Below, in pieces: positions 1 to 10,061 of a stretch of 36,917 nt of DNA. Under the pieces are notes generated by a model. The model ran no database searches, was not told the origin of the DNA, and saw only the letters and a list, made by a program, of their open reading frames with translations. The position numbers and the translations under genes are program-made. The stretch's first letter is position 1; every line of letters starts with the position of its first letter. The stretch comes from Sphingomonas sp. Lineage in GTDB: Bacteria; Pseudomonadota; Alphaproteobacteria; Sphingomonadales; Sphingomonadaceae. The stretch covers positions 1-36,917 of the forward strand of contig NZ_JAFAVR010000284.1 of the NCBI RefSeq assembly GCF_019242355.1, written 5' to 3'.

Positions 1-1
1 G

Positions 2-1030
2 GGCGGTAACGCCTATGACGAGGAAGATGCGGCGGGCATCCTGTACCACAAGTACGGCCCGCACATTTTCCATACGAACAGCGAGCAGGTCTGGGACTAT
101 TTGTCCCAGTTCACCGAGTGGCGGCCGTACGAGCACCGCGTCCGCGCGGTCGTGCGCGACAAGCTGGTGCCGATCCCGATCAACCGCACGACGCTCAACG
201 AGCTTTTTGACCTCGACCTCAAGACCGATGAGGAAGCGGCCGACTATCTCGCTTCCCGCGCCGAGCCGGTCGCCGACATCAAGACGTCCGAGGACGTTGT
301 CATCAACGCCGTCGGGCGCGAGCTCTACGAGCTGTTCTTCCGCGGCTACACGCGCAAGCAATGGGGACTGGACCCGAGCGAGCTCGACAAGCAGGTCACC
401 TCGCGCATTCCGACGCGGACCAACACCGACGACCGCTATTTCGGCGATACGTTCCAGGCAATGCCGCTGAACGGCTACACCAAGATGTTCGAGAAGATGC
501 TCGAGAGCCCGCTGATCGAGAAGCGGCTCGGCACCGACTTCGCGGACGTCAGGGACAGCGTCGACTACGACCACCTGATCTTCACCGGGCCGATAGACGA
601 ATATTTCGACTTTCGCTTCGGCAAGCTGCCCTACCGCAGCCTGAAGTTTGACCACCAGACGCATAGCCAAGAGCAGTTCCAGCCGGTCGCGGTCGTCAAT
701 TACCCCTCGCCGGACGTGCCCTACACACGCATCAGCGAGTACAAGCACCTGACCGGACAGGAGTCGCCGGTGACCACGATCACCTACGAATATCCCTCGG
801 CCGAGGGCGATCCCTACTATCCGATCCCGCGGCCGGAGAACCAGAAGCTGTTCAAGAAATACGAGGCCCTCGCCGACGCGACCGAAGGCGTGACCTTCGT
901 CGGCCGGCTCGCGACCTACCGCTATTACAACATGGACCAGATCGTCGGGCAGGCGCTCGCGACCTTCCGCCGGATGGACGAGAAGCGCGCCGGCGCCGAG
1001 GCTCAACGGTCGGCGGTCGCAGCCGAGTAG
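2..1030 (+). CDS. glf: UDP-galactopyranose mutase, 5' partial
   Basis: Reading frame is open from base 2 (GGNAYDEEDAAGILYHKYGPHIFHTNSEQVWDYL) and runs into the listed ORF; typical UGM motifs such as RGYTRKQWG and FDYRFGKLPYRSL-like segments. Confidence 0.95.
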   Translation, partial: GGNAYDEEDAAGILYHKYGPHIFHTNSEQVWDYLSQFTEWRPYEHRVRAVVRDKLVPIPINRTTLNELFDLDLKTDEEAADYLASRAEPVADIKTSEDVVINAVGRELYELFFRGYTRKQWGLDPSELDKQVTSRIPTRTNTDDRYFGDTFQAMPLNGYTKMFEKMLESPLIEKRLGTDFADVRDSVDYDHLIFTGPIDEYFDFRFGKLPYRSLKFDHQTHSQEQFQPVAVVNYPSPDVPYTRISEYKHLTGQESPVTTITYEYPSAEGDPYYPIPRPENQKLFKKYEALADATEGVTFVGRLATYRYYNMDQIVGQALATFRRMDEKRAGAEAQRSAVAAE

Positions 1031-1093
1031 GACTTCACCGCAATCGCAACCGCAGCGCTTTCGCGTGGTGCGCGAGCGCCATATGGATGTCGG

Positions 1094-2164
1094 ATGCACG
1101 ACATATTCGACTCTGCCAACGGAGCCGCCCCTCGCGGCGGCCACGCTTCGGCCGTCCCGGCAGCGGGTCCGGAGCTCAGCTACACCAATCCAATCCTCGA
1201 CTGGGACTTTCCCGACCCGGCCGTGATTCACGCGCCCGACGGCTATTATTATGCCTACGCGACGCAGACCCTCCGCGACGATAAGTGGGTCAACATCCAG
1301 GTCGCCCGCTCACGCGACCTCATTCACTGGGAGCATCTCGGCGACGCACTTCCCGACAAGCCGGATTGGGCGCTCGAGACGCAGGATTTCTGGGCGCCGA
1401 GCGTCATCTTCGACGGCACGACCTGGTTCATGTATTATTCGGCGACGCCCGACGTCTGCGCCCTGCACGAACGCGGCCATGCGCTTGCCGTCGCCACCTC
1501 AAACTCGCCGGAGGGGCCCTTTGTCGACATGGGCATGCCGATGCTGCTTGGCGCTGGCTTCGAATATATCGACCCGATGGCGTTCGATGATCCGGCGACG
1601 GGCAAGCGCCTGCTCTACTGGGGCTCGGGCTTCCAGCCGATCAAGGTGCAGCAGCTTAGCGAGGACCGCTTGTCCTTTGCTCCGGGCAGCGAGACGATCG
1701 ACCTCGTCTGGCCGAATGGGGAGCATGGCGGCTTTCCTCGACTGGTCGAGGCCGCCTGGGTCATCCATCACGACGACTTCTATTACCTGTTCTATTCGGG
1801 CGACAATTGCTGCGGGCCCGACGCCGAATATGGCGTGATGGTCGCCCGCTCAGCGAGCCCGACCGGTCCGTTCGAAACTCTGGAAGAGGCACGCGGCGTC
1901 CCCCACAGCCTGATCCTGACCAAGAGCGAGCACTGGCTCGCGCCCGGCCACAACTCGGTCGTCACCGACGCTGCCGGCGACAGCTGGATCATCTATCACG
2001 CGATCGACGTGAACCGGCCTCGCCAGCGGCAGGAAGATGAAATCAACAGCCGGCGCATCCTGATGATCGACCGAATCGAATGGCGCGACGGCTGGCCCCA
2101 CGTCGGCATCCCGTCCGAAGGGCCACGACCAGTGCCCGTTACTCTGACGGCTGAACAACAGTAG
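1094..2164 (+). CDS. Glycoside hydrolase family 43-like (arabinanase/xylosidase/galactofuranosidase type)
   Basis: YTNPILDWDFPDPAVIHAPDGYYYAYAT...DFWAPSVIF is typical of the GH43 five-bladed propeller N-terminus. Confidence 0.85.
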   Translation: MHDIFDSANGAAPRGGHASAVPAAGPELSYTNPILDWDFPDPAVIHAPDGYYYAYATQTLRDDKWVNIQVARSRDLIHWEHLGDALPDKPDWALETQDFWAPSVIFDGTTWFMYYSATPDVCALHERGHALAVATSNSPEGPFVDMGMPMLLGAGFEYIDPMAFDDPATGKRLLYWGSGFQPIKVQQLSEDRLSFAPGSETIDLVWPNGEHGGFPRLVEAAWVIHHDDFYYLFYSGDNCCGPDAEYGVMVARSASPTGPFETLEEARGVPHSLILTKSEHWLAPGHNSVVTDAAGDSWIIYHAIDVNRPRQRQEDEINSRRILMIDRIEWRDGWPHVGIPSEGPRPVPVTLTAEQQ

Positions 2165-2211
2165 CTCGCGCGAGTTGTCCCCGCATTGGCCCGTCGGCCA
2201 AGCGAGGACGA

Positions 2212-3480
2212 ATGCCCAAGGACCGAACAGACAACAGCAGCGCGATCTTCCCGACCTTCTTCATGACCGGCTTCGAATGCTCGACCTTCGTCTGGCAGGA
2301 CGGCCAGCGGAAGGATTACGTGAAGGCGACCGGCCATGAAATGCATTTGGCTGAGGATTATGCGGCGGCGATGGACCTCGGCTTCGGCGTCGCCCGCGAG
2401 GCGGTTCGCTGGCCCGAGGTCGACCGTGGCGGCGGCAATTACGATCTGTCGACCGTCAAGGCCGCCCAGGACGCCGCGACCGCGTGCAGGATCACGCCGA
2501 TCTGGGACCTCTGCCACTACGGCCTGCCGGACGGGTGCGACCCCTTCTCCGCTGGCTGCCTGGACCGCTTCGTCGCTTATTGCCGCGCCGTCGCCGAGTT
2601 CGTCACGACGACTGCTGAAGGCCCTTATTTCTTCACTCCGATCAACGAAATCACGTTCTTCTCAGCGGCCGCGAGCGACCTCGGCTGGATGTATCCCTTC
2701 GCGAAGGGCCGCGAGGACGAGCTTCGGCGCGCCCTCTGCCGAATGGCGATCGCCGGAGTCCGGGCAATCCGCGAGGTTTCGGCCGACACGCGCATGGTTC
2801 ATGTCGACCCGATCGTCCACGCAGTCCCTCCGCCCGACCGGCCCGATCTCGCCGAGCAGGCGCGCGAGGAAGAGTTCAAGCGCACCTATGAGGCCTGGGA
2901 CATGCTGTGCGGCCGCCTGGCGCCCGAGCTCGGGGGAAGCCCCGAGATCCTCGATATCGTCGGGGTCAATGTCTACCACTATAGCCAGGTGCAACTCGAT
3001 GCCGGCAAGAAGCGCGAGGTGCTCGGCCCTCGCGACCCTCGCCGAAAGCCGCTCAGCGATCTGTTGCAGACCGCCTGGGACCGTTACCGGCGCCCGGTCA
3101 TCATCGGCGAGACCAGCGGCTATCAGGACCATCGCGCCGAATGGCTGCAAATGACGATGGAGGAGTCGCTGAAGGCGCTCAACGCCGGCGTCGAGCTCCA
3201 CGGCGTCTGCCTGTTCCCGTTCGTCGACGTGCCGGACTGGTGGACCCAGCAATGGGCGAAGATCGGCATCTTTGACGTCGCCGACAAGGACCGGTTCGAA
3301 CGCGTACCCTGCGATCCCTACGTCGCCGAGCTGCGCAAGTGGCAGAAGGCCCTCGTCCAGCCCGAGAATGTCGAGCCCACCGCCTACGGCCGCGACTGGG
3401 GCCGGGTGAGCCTCGAGGACGTCCGCCGTTACGCTGCCAAGTGGGCGGGCGCACCCAGCACGCCTGCTGTCGCCTCCTGA
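2212..3480 (+). CDS. Divergent GH1/clan GH-A-like glycoside hydrolase
   Basis: FMTGFECSTF...WDLCHYGLPDG; putative acid/base TPINEITF and nucleophile IIGETSGY. Confidence 0.7.
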   Translation: MPKDRTDNSSAIFPTFFMTGFECSTFVWQDGQRKDYVKATGHEMHLAEDYAAAMDLGFGVAREAVRWPEVDRGGGNYDLSTVKAAQDAATACRITPIWDLCHYGLPDGCDPFSAGCLDRFVAYCRAVAEFVTTTAEGPYFFTPINEITFFSAAASDLGWMYPFAKGREDELRRALCRMAIAGVRAIREVSADTRMVHVDPIVHAVPPPDRPDLAEQAREEEFKRTYEAWDMLCGRLAPELGGSPEILDIVGVNVYHYSQVQLDAGKKREVLGPRDPRRKPLSDLLQTAWDRYRRPVIIGETSGYQDHRAEWLQMTMEESLKALNAGVELHGVCLFPFVDVPDWWTQQWAKIGIFDVADKDRFERVPCDPYVAELRKWQKALVQPENVEPTAYGRDWGRVSLEDVRRYAAKWAGAPSTPAVAS

Positions 3481-3487
3481 CCGCGAT

Positions 3488-4642
3488 CTATCGCTGTACG
3501 GCGGCGGTCGTGCGGACCTCCGGTTGCGCGTCGAACCGCGACCTCTGCCCCTCCATCTCGGCAAACAGCCGCTGATCGACGTGGCGGCTCCCGTCGGCGG
3601 TCACCGTCGACAGCAATCCGGCCTCGGCATGCCGTGAATTGTCCCAGCCGGGATATGCAGTGATCGGATACCAGCAGATGCCCTCGACCCTCGCACCGCG
3701 ATCCATGGCCTCGCGCGCCTCGCTGCACACATAGTGGAACCAGGATGCGCGTCCGGAACCTTCCGCACCCGTTTCCGATAGGAAGATCGGCTTGCCGTAG
3801 CGGTCCCCGACCTCGACCAGCATGTCCGCCAGAGGCCGGTTCTCGTGATGGCCCATCGGGATCGTCGGACCCTCCAGATACCATTGGTTGTGCGGGTAGA
3901 AATTGAGGCCGATGAGGTCCGCCAGCGACGGGTCGCCACCCATCTCCGGCGCTGACCGGCCGGTGATCCAGTCATAGGCTTCGAACTGTCCCTGCCGCGC
4001 CGCCTCGGCGTCCCGCACGTCACGGCGGCGATGGCTGCGCGAGGCGATGTGCACCAGAGGCTCGGCCCAGGCGATCGTCGCATCGGGATAAGCGTCGCGG
4101 ATCGCGCGCGCCGAGCGGATTGCGGTGCCGACCAGCCGCCGCTTGAACCAGCCGCGCTCGTCCGGGCCGACCCTCGGGAAATATCCCACCTCGATCGCCC
4201 AGGACAGGAAGTTGATCTCGTTCAACGGGATGACCAGGGGCGCTCGTCCCGTCACCGATTGCTGCACCTCCAGCGCAGCAAGGGCGAAATCGGTGAAGCG
4301 CGCGCCGAAATCCGTCGCCGCGGCGTCGACATGGTCCGGATAGCCGTAGTGGAACAGGTCCCAGATCACCTGCATCCCGACTTCTTCTGCCGCCTCGAGC
4401 GCAGGTATCCAGCTCGACCAGTCGTACTGGCCCGGTGCTTTCTCGATCAAATGCCAGCGAAGACCGTCGCGGATCGTCGCGAAGCCCAGCTTCCGGCACA
4501 AGGCGTAATCGCCAAGCACGTGCTTGTCGTGACCGGTCGCCCGGATGAGATCGAGGCGTACGCCATCGCGCCGCCGATGCGACGAGCATTCGAAGCCAGC
4601 CTGGAAGAAGCTGGCGAACGTCCTGCCCCGGCCTTCACTCAT
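3488..4642 (-). CDS. Divergent GH1/clan GH-A-like glycoside hydrolase, paralogue of the preceding gene
   Basis: FFQAGFECSSHRRRDG...IWDLFHYGYPD...IPLNEINF...FLSETGAEG; start set at the internal Met (MSEGRGRTFASFF) by alignment to the paralogue. Confidence 0.7.
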   Translation of the reverse strand: MSEGRGRTFASFFQAGFECSSHRRRDGVRLDLIRATGHDKHVLGDYALCRKLGFATIRDGLRWHLIEKAPGQYDWSSWIPALEAAEEVGMQVIWDLFHYGYPDHVDAAATDFGARFTDFALAALEVQQSVTGRAPLVIPLNEINFLSWAIEVGYFPRVGPDERGWFKRRLVGTAIRSARAIRDAYPDATIAWAEPLVHIASRSHRRRDVRDAEAARQGQFEAYDWITGRSAPEMGGDPSLADLIGLNFYPHNQWYLEGPTIPMGHHENRPLADMLVEVGDRYGKPIFLSETGAEGSGRASWFHYVCSEAREAMDRGARVEGICWYPITAYPGWDNSRHAEAGLLSTVTADGSRHVDQRLFAEMEGQRSRFDAQPEVRTTAAVQR

Positions 4643-4770
4643 CCCGCCATGAATGCGCGAACGCCCGATTCGAGCCGAATCCGCCGCAATTCGCGCGCCT
4701 CTCCGAACCGGCCCTTCGTGGCACAATCCTTCCGCTCATGCTTTCTCAACGCGAAGGAGGACCATCGCCA

Positions 4771-5535
4771 ATGGGGCAGAGCTGGCCCAAGCGCCTGTGG
4801 CTTGTCCGTCACGGGCAAAGCCAGGGGAATGTCGCGCGCGACGCCGCCGACGAGTCCGGCGCGCACGAGATCGACATTCACATGCGCGATGTCGACGTGC
4901 CCTTGTCCGACCTGGGCCTGAAACAGGCCGCCGCGGCCGGCCGCTACTTCGCGTCGCTCCCGCCTGGCGACCGCCCCGAGATCATCCTCTCCTCTCCCTA
5001 CGTCCGCGCCCGCCAGACCGCCGAACTCATCTGCAAGGGCGGGGCGCTCGCCGGCGGTCCGGCTCAAACCATCATCGACGAGCGCCTGCGGGAGCGGGAG
5101 TTCGGAATCTTCGACCGGCTGACGACGGCCGGCATCCGCGCTCGCTTCCCGGAGGAAGCCGCGCATCGGCAGAGGCTCGGCAAATTCTATCATCGGCCGC
5201 CTGGTGGCGAGAGCTGGGCGGACGTGATCCTGCGCCTGCGGTCAGTGCTCAACACCATCAACCTGCAATATTGCGACCGCCGAGTGCTGGTCGTCTGCCA
5301 CCAGGTCGTGGTGCTGTGCATGCGCTACATCCTCGATCGGCTCGACGAGGCCGAGATCCTCGACATCGACCGCCAGGCCGAGATCCTCAATTGCGGCATC
5401 TGCGCCTACGATTTCGATACGTCGACCGACGGGCTTTGCGTGCCTGTGCTTGAACAGTGGAACCATGGCGCGCCGCTGGAAGAGGACGGTGCGCCCAAGA
5501 CCTCCGCCCCCGACACAATGGCGGGGACCCGGTGA
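4771..5535 (+). CDS. Histidine phosphatase family protein (phosphoglycerate mutase-like)
   Basis: RHGQ motif (LWLVRHGQSQGN), SSPYVRARQTAE, late CHQ motif; AAGGAGG ribosome-binding site 5' of ATG 4771. Confidence 0.9.
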   Translation: MGQSWPKRLWLVRHGQSQGNVARDAADESGAHEIDIHMRDVDVPLSDLGLKQAAAAGRYFASLPPGDRPEIILSSPYVRARQTAELICKGGALAGGPAQTIIDERLREREFGIFDRLTTAGIRARFPEEAAHRQRLGKFYHRPPGGESWADVILRLRSVLNTINLQYCDRRVLVVCHQVVVLCMRYILDRLDEAEILDIDRQAEILNCGICAYDFDTSTDGLCVPVLEQWNHGAPLEEDGAPKTSAPDTMAGTR

Positions 5536-6392
5536 CGGGAGGCACGCCCCTCGACCGGTCCGCCCTCGATGCCCATCCGGTGCCGCCCGTCACCGCCGGC
5601 GACAAGGACAGCAAGGGCCGGATTCTCGTGGTCGCTGGGAGCCGCGACGTCCCGGGCGCGGCCCTGCTCACGGCGACGGCGGCCATGCGCGCCGGCGCCG
5701 GCAAGCTGCAGATCGCCACGATCGAAAGCATTGCTCCGCACATCGGCATTGCAATGCCCGAAGCGATGGTGATCGGTCTTCCCGAAGAGGATGGCGGCTT
5801 CGCTGCCGCGGCCGTGGACCCGCTTGCCGAGCACGCCGCCAAGGCCGACGCTGTCATTGCCGGACCCGGCCTCTCTCAGGGCGAGGTCTGCCGGAGTATC
5901 GCCGGCGCGCTTCTCGACACCGATGGCGCGATTGCGCTGGATGCTGCCTTGCTTCACGCACTGCGGCCCGCGCGGGAAGCCAGACCTTCACTGCCAGTCC
6001 TTCTTCCCCACGCCGGCGAGATGGCGTCCCTTCTCGACTGCGAGCCTGACCAGATCGAGGCCGATCCCATCGGCTGCGGCCTGCGCGCCGCCGAGCTCTA
6101 CCGCTCGCTTGTCCTGGTGAAAGGTGTGGTCAGCCATGTCGTCACTCCAGACGGCCGCTGCTGGACCTATCGGGGCGGGTCCGCCGGGCTTGGCGTGTCC
6201 GGCAGCGGTGACGTCCTTGCCGGCATCGTTGGCGGCTTGCTGGCGCGCGGCGCAGACCCGCTCAATGCCTTGCTATGGTCGGTCTGGCTTCACGGCGAAG
6301 CCGGTGCCCGGCTCAGTCGTAGCGTCGGCCCGCTCGGTTTCCTCGCCCGCGAGATCGCCCGCCAGGTCCCGGCGCTACTCCGCGGCGCCTGA
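5532..6392 (+). CDS. ADP/ATP-dependent NAD(P)H-hydrate dehydratase (standalone carbohydrate-kinase domain)
   Basis: KGRILVVAGSRDVPGAALLTATAAMRAGAGKLQIAT, AGPGLSQ, GSGDVLAGIVGGLLARG; GTG start overlaps the upstream TGA. Confidence 0.88.
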   Translation: MTGGTPLDRSALDAHPVPPVTAGDKDSKGRILVVAGSRDVPGAALLTATAAMRAGAGKLQIATIESIAPHIGIAMPEAMVIGLPEEDGGFAAAAVDPLAEHAAKADAVIAGPGLSQGEVCRSIAGALLDTDGAIALDAALLHALRPAREARPSLPVLLPHAGEMASLLDCEPDQIEADPIGCGLRAAELYRSLVLVKGVVSHVVTPDGRCWTYRGGSAGLGVSGSGDVLAGIVGGLLARGADPLNALLWSVWLHGEAGARLSRSVGPLGFLAREIARQVPALLRGA

Positions 6393-7877
6393 GCCCTTGC
6401 TCGCCTCGTAGCGCTCCAGTTCGTCGCCCGCGAGCCGCACCACGTGCAGCACATTGGTCGAACCCGCGGTTCCGAACGGGATCCCGGCCATCAGCACGAT
6501 TCTCTCCCCGCCCTTCGCGATCTGGTGCCGAAGCGCCATGCGCTTGCCCTTGGCGACCATCTCTTCGAAGCTGGAGACATCTCGGGTTTGCACCGCGTGC
6601 ACGCCCCACAAGAGGCCCAGCCGCCGTGCGGTCGTCAAAGACGCGCTCATCGCCAGTAGCGGCACCGGCGGGCGCTCGCGTGCGATCCTGCGCGCCGTGG
6701 CACCCGAGCTCGAATAGCAGACCATCGCCGTCGCCGAGACCGTGCTTGCGATCTGCCGCGCCGACCCGGCGAGCGCATCCGCGGTGGTCGGCTCGAGCTT
6801 GGTCTGGGTGAAGTGAATACGCGCGGTGTAGCTCGGGTCGCGCTCCACGCTGATCGCGATCCGGTCCATCATCTGCACGGCTTCGCACGGATACTGGCCA
6901 GCCGCGCTCTCGGCCGACAGCATCACCGCATCGGCGCCATCGTAGATCGCAGTCGCAACATCGCTCACCTCGGCCCGGGTCGGGGTGGGCGAGGTGATCA
7001 TCGATTCCAGCATCTGCGTCGCCACCACGACCGGCTTTCCGAACTGGCGCGCCGTCGCGACGATGCGGTTCTGCAAGGGCGGCACCTGCTCGGGCGGAAG
7101 CTCGACTCCCAGGTCCCCGCGCGCGACCATCACAGCGTCGGACAGCGCGACGATGTCGTTCAGCCGGTCGATCGCGGCCGGCTTCTCGATCTTCGCGAGC
7201 AGCGCCGCCCGGTCCCCGATCAGAGAGCGCGCTTCGGCCACGTCCTCCGGACGCTGCACGAACGACAGCGCCACCCAGTCGGCATTCTGCTCCAGCGCAA
7301 ACTGCAGGTCGGACCGGTCCTTCTCGGTCAGCGCCGGAATTGGAACGACGACGTCGGGCACATTGACGCCCTTGTTGTCCGATACCCGTCCGCCGACCTG
7401 GACCTGGGTGACGATCTGCTCCTCGCCGCTTTCCAGCACCTTCAGGCGGACCTTGCCGTCGTCGATCAGGATGTTGGTTCCCGGTTTCACCGCCTCGAAT
7501 AGCTCCGGATGCGGAAGCTCGACCCGGTGCGCATCGCCCGACGATGCCCGCCGGTCGAAGATGAAGCGCTCGCCCGTCTTCAGCTGGGTCGCGCCGCTGT
7601 CGAAATGACCGACGCGAAGCTTGGGACCCTGAAGGTCGAACAGGATCGTCGTCGGCCGCCGGAACTCCTCCTCCAGCGCCCGGATTGCATTGACCAGCGC
7701 CGCCTTGGCCTGCTGGTCGCCGTGGCTCATGTTGATCCGGAAGGCGTCGGCACCCGCAATCATCAACTGGCGGATCATCTCGGGCGTGCTCGACGCCGGG
7801 CCCAGCGTGGCCAGGATCTTCACCTTGCGCGCACGCGGCGGGAGAGTCTCGGTCAAGGGTGGGTCCTTCTTCGGCAA
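6375..7877 (-). CDS. pyk: Pyruvate kinase
   Basis: RKVKILATLGPASS, RINMSHGD, VMVARGDLGVELP, VVATQMLESM. Confidence 0.97.
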   Translation of the reverse strand: MPKKDPPLTETLPPRARKVKILATLGPASSTPEMIRQLMIAGADAFRINMSHGDQQAKAALVNAIRALEEEFRRPTTILFDLQGPKLRVGHFDSGATQLKTGERFIFDRRASSGDAHRVELPHPELFEAVKPGTNILIDDGKVRLKVLESGEEQIVTQVQVGGRVSDNKGVNVPDVVVPIPALTEKDRSDLQFALEQNADWVALSFVQRPEDVAEARSLIGDRAALLAKIEKPAAIDRLNDIVALSDAVMVARGDLGVELPPEQVPPLQNRIVATARQFGKPVVVATQMLESMITSPTPTRAEVSDVATAIYDGADAVMLSAESAAGQYPCEAVQMMDRIAISVERDPSYTARIHFTQTKLEPTTADALAGSARQIASTVSATAMVCYSSSGATARRIARERPPVPLLAMSASLTTARRLGLLWGVHAVQTRDVSSFEEMVAKGKRMALRHQIAKGGERIVLMAGIPFGTAGSTNVLHVVRLAGDELERYEASKGSGAAE

Positions 7878-7982
7878 GCGCCCGCCAATAGTCGCTCCCG
7901 CCCAGCGTTCAAGCCGCTTGAGCAGTCGCGCAGCCTCGCCTAGACGGCGCCTTCACACACGCACATCGGAGTTCTTGATAGC

Positions 7983-8225
7983 ATGGCGGAGGGCAACGTC
8001 GCGGCCGATCAGCTGCGGCTATTCATCGAGCGCATCGAGCGCCTTGAGGAAGAGAAGAAGGGCATCGCCGACGACATCCGCGACGTCTATGCGGAATCCA
8101 AGTCGAACGGCTACGACACCAAGACGATGCGGGCCATCGTGCGGCTTCGGAAGATGGAAACCCATGCGCGGCAGGAAGCCGACGCGCTGATGGAAACCTA
8201 CCGCAACGCCCTCGGGCTCGCGTAA
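7983..8225 (+). CDS. gapR: DUF2312 / GapR family DNA-binding protein
   Basis: [49 protein letters not shown] matches the GapR family. Confidence 0.92.
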   Translation: MAEGNVAADQLRLFIERIERLEEEKKGIADDIRDVYAESKSNGYDTKTMRAIVRLRKMETHARQEADALMETYRNALGLA

Positions 8226-8234
8226 GGACCGAGC

Positions 8235-8978
8235 ATGGCCGGCCATTCCAAATTCAAGAACATCATGTATCGGAAGGGTGCGCAGGACAAGAAACGGTCC
8301 GCGCTCTTCTCGAAGCTCAGCCGCGAGATCACCGTCGCGGCGAAGATGGGCCTGCCCGACCCGGAAGCGAACGCGCGCCTGCGCGCCGCGGTCATCGCCG
8401 CGCGCGCCCAGTCGATGCCAAAGGACAATATCCAGCGATCGATCGACAAGGCCTCGTCCGGCGACACCGAGAGCTATGAGGAGATCCGCTACGAGGGCTT
8501 CGGGCCCGGCGGCGTCGCGCTGATCGTCGAAGCGCTGACCGACAACCGCAACCGAACCGCCACTAACGTCCGCACCGCCTTCTCCAAGAACGGCGGCAAC
8601 CTCGGCACGGGCGGCAGCGTCAGCCACGGCTTCGAGCGGCTCGGCCTGATCGAATATCCGGCCAGCGCCGGGGACGCCGACAAGGTGCTGGAGGCCGCGA
8701 TCGAGGCGGGCGCTGACGACGTCGAGAGCGACGAGGGCGGCCACCGTATCTGGACCAGCATCGACAGCCTGCACGATGTTGCCCGCGCACTCGAGCCGCT
8801 GCTCGGCGAAGGGGAAGGCGCCAAGCTCGCGTGGAAGCCCTCGACCGAAGTCGAAGTCCGCGGCGACGAGGCCCAGACCCTGATGAAGCTCATCGACACG
8901 CTGGAAGAAGACGACGACGTCCAGACCGTCTGGGGCAATTACGACATCCCGGATGACGAGCTGGAGAAGCTGGGCTGA
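8235..8978 (+). CDS. yebC: YebC/PmpR family transcriptional regulator / translation factor
   Basis: [32 protein letters not shown] typical N-terminus; just upstream of ruvC. Confidence 0.96.
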   Translation: MAGHSKFKNIMYRKGAQDKKRSALFSKLSREITVAAKMGLPDPEANARLRAAVIAARAQSMPKDNIQRSIDKASSGDTESYEEIRYEGFGPGGVALIVEALTDNRNRTATNVRTAFSKNGGNLGTGGSVSHGFERLGLIEYPASAGDADKVLEAAIEAGADDVESDEGGHRIWTSIDSLHDVARALEPLLGEGEGAKLAWKPSTEVEVRGDEAQTLMKLIDTLEEDDDVQTVWGNYDIPDDELEKLG

Positions 8979-9466
8979 TCATTCTCGGCCTCGACCCTGG
9001 CCTGGGAACGACCGGCTGGGGATTGATCGAGGCTGAGGGGAATCGCCTGAGGCATGTCGCCAACGGCCAGCTCAAGACGGATCCAGCCGCGCCGCTTGCG
9101 CGTAGTCTCGCGCATCTCGCGGACCAGCTGGACGCGCTTCTCGCCGACCGCTGTCCCCACGCCGCCGCAGTCGAGGAAGTGTTCGTCAACACCAATCCGC
9201 AGTCGACACTGAAGCTCGGCCAGGCTCGCGGCGTCGCAATCATGACTGCCGCCCGTTCCGGTATCGACGTCGGCGAATATGCGCCGACGCTCGTCAAGAA
9301 AGCCGTGGTCGGCACCGGCAAGGCCGACAAGGCGCAGGTCCACGCCATGGTTGCGCGCCTGCTCCCTGGAGCGACGATCGCCGGCCCGGATGCCGCCGAC
9401 GCCCTCGCCGTCGCCATCACCCACGCCCACCACTTGGCGAGCAGGCGGGCTGGCATTACCCGTTGA
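8975..9466 (+). CDS. ruvC: Crossover junction endodeoxyribonuclease RuvC, probable CTG start
   Basis: (L)[24 protein letters not shown]...[22 protein letters not shown]...[16 protein letters not shown]. The first listed start (TTG 9023) would remove the catalytic LGLDPG; the frame is closed upstream by TGA 8954-8956. Confidence 0.9.
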   Translation: MIILGLDPGLGTTGWGLIEAEGNRLRHVANGQLKTDPAAPLARSLAHLADQLDALLADRCPHAAAVEEVFVNTNPQSTLKLGQARGVAIMTAARSGIDVGEYAPTLVKKAVVGTGKADKAQVHAMVARLLPGATIAGPDAADALAVAITHAHHLASRRAGITR

Positions 9467-9470
9467 ACGG

Positions 9471-10061
9471 ATGATCGCGCGCCTCACCGGAAAGCTCGCC
9501 GAAACCACGGCCGACGGCGCGATCGTCGACGTCGCCGGCGTCGGCTACCAATTGCTGTGCAGCATCCGCACGCTCGAGGCGCTCGGCCCGGTCGGCGGCG
9601 ACGTGCTGATCCTCACCGAGCTGCAGGTGCGCGAGGACGCCTGGACCCTGTTCGGGTTCGGTTCGCGCGAGGAGCGCGACAGCTTCCGCGCGCTGACCAG
9701 CGTGCAGGGGGTCGGCGGCCGCGTCGCCCTCGCGATCCTTTCCGCCCTTTCGCCCGACGAGCTGTCGCGCGCGGTCAGCCAGGGCGACAAGGCGATGATC
9801 GGGCGGGCCAACGGCGTTGGACCCAAGCTCGCTGCGCGCATCGCCAACGAGCTTCAGGGCAAGCTCGGCGCGCCCGGCCTGGGCGGGTCGGCCCCGACGG
9901 CGCGCGGAGGCTTCGCGCAGGACGCCCTCTCGGCCCTCGCCAATCTCGGCTTCAGGTCGGCCGACGCCAGCGCTGCAGTCAACGCCGCGCAGGACGAGCT
10001 CGGGCCGGACGCCACACTGGACGCGCTGGTTCGCCTCGCCCTCCGAAAGGCGGCCAAGTGA
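9471..10061 (+). CDS. ruvA: Holliday junction branch migration protein RuvA
   Basis: [30 protein letters not shown] typical N-terminus; follows ruvC. Confidence 0.95.
   Translation: MIARLTGKLAETTADGAIVDVAGVGYQLLCSIRTLEALGPVGGDVLILTELQVREDAWTLFGFGSREERDSFRALTSVQGVGGRVALAILSALSPDELSRAVSQGDKAMIGRANGVGPKLAARIANELQGKLGAPGLGGSAPTARGGFAQDALSALANLGFRSADASAAVNAAQDELGPDATLDALVRLALRKAAK

Noticed and set aside
7909-7921. Palindrome TCAAGC-C-GCTTGA between pyk and gapR
   Set aside because: Same chance expectation as above; no second copy seen in the window.
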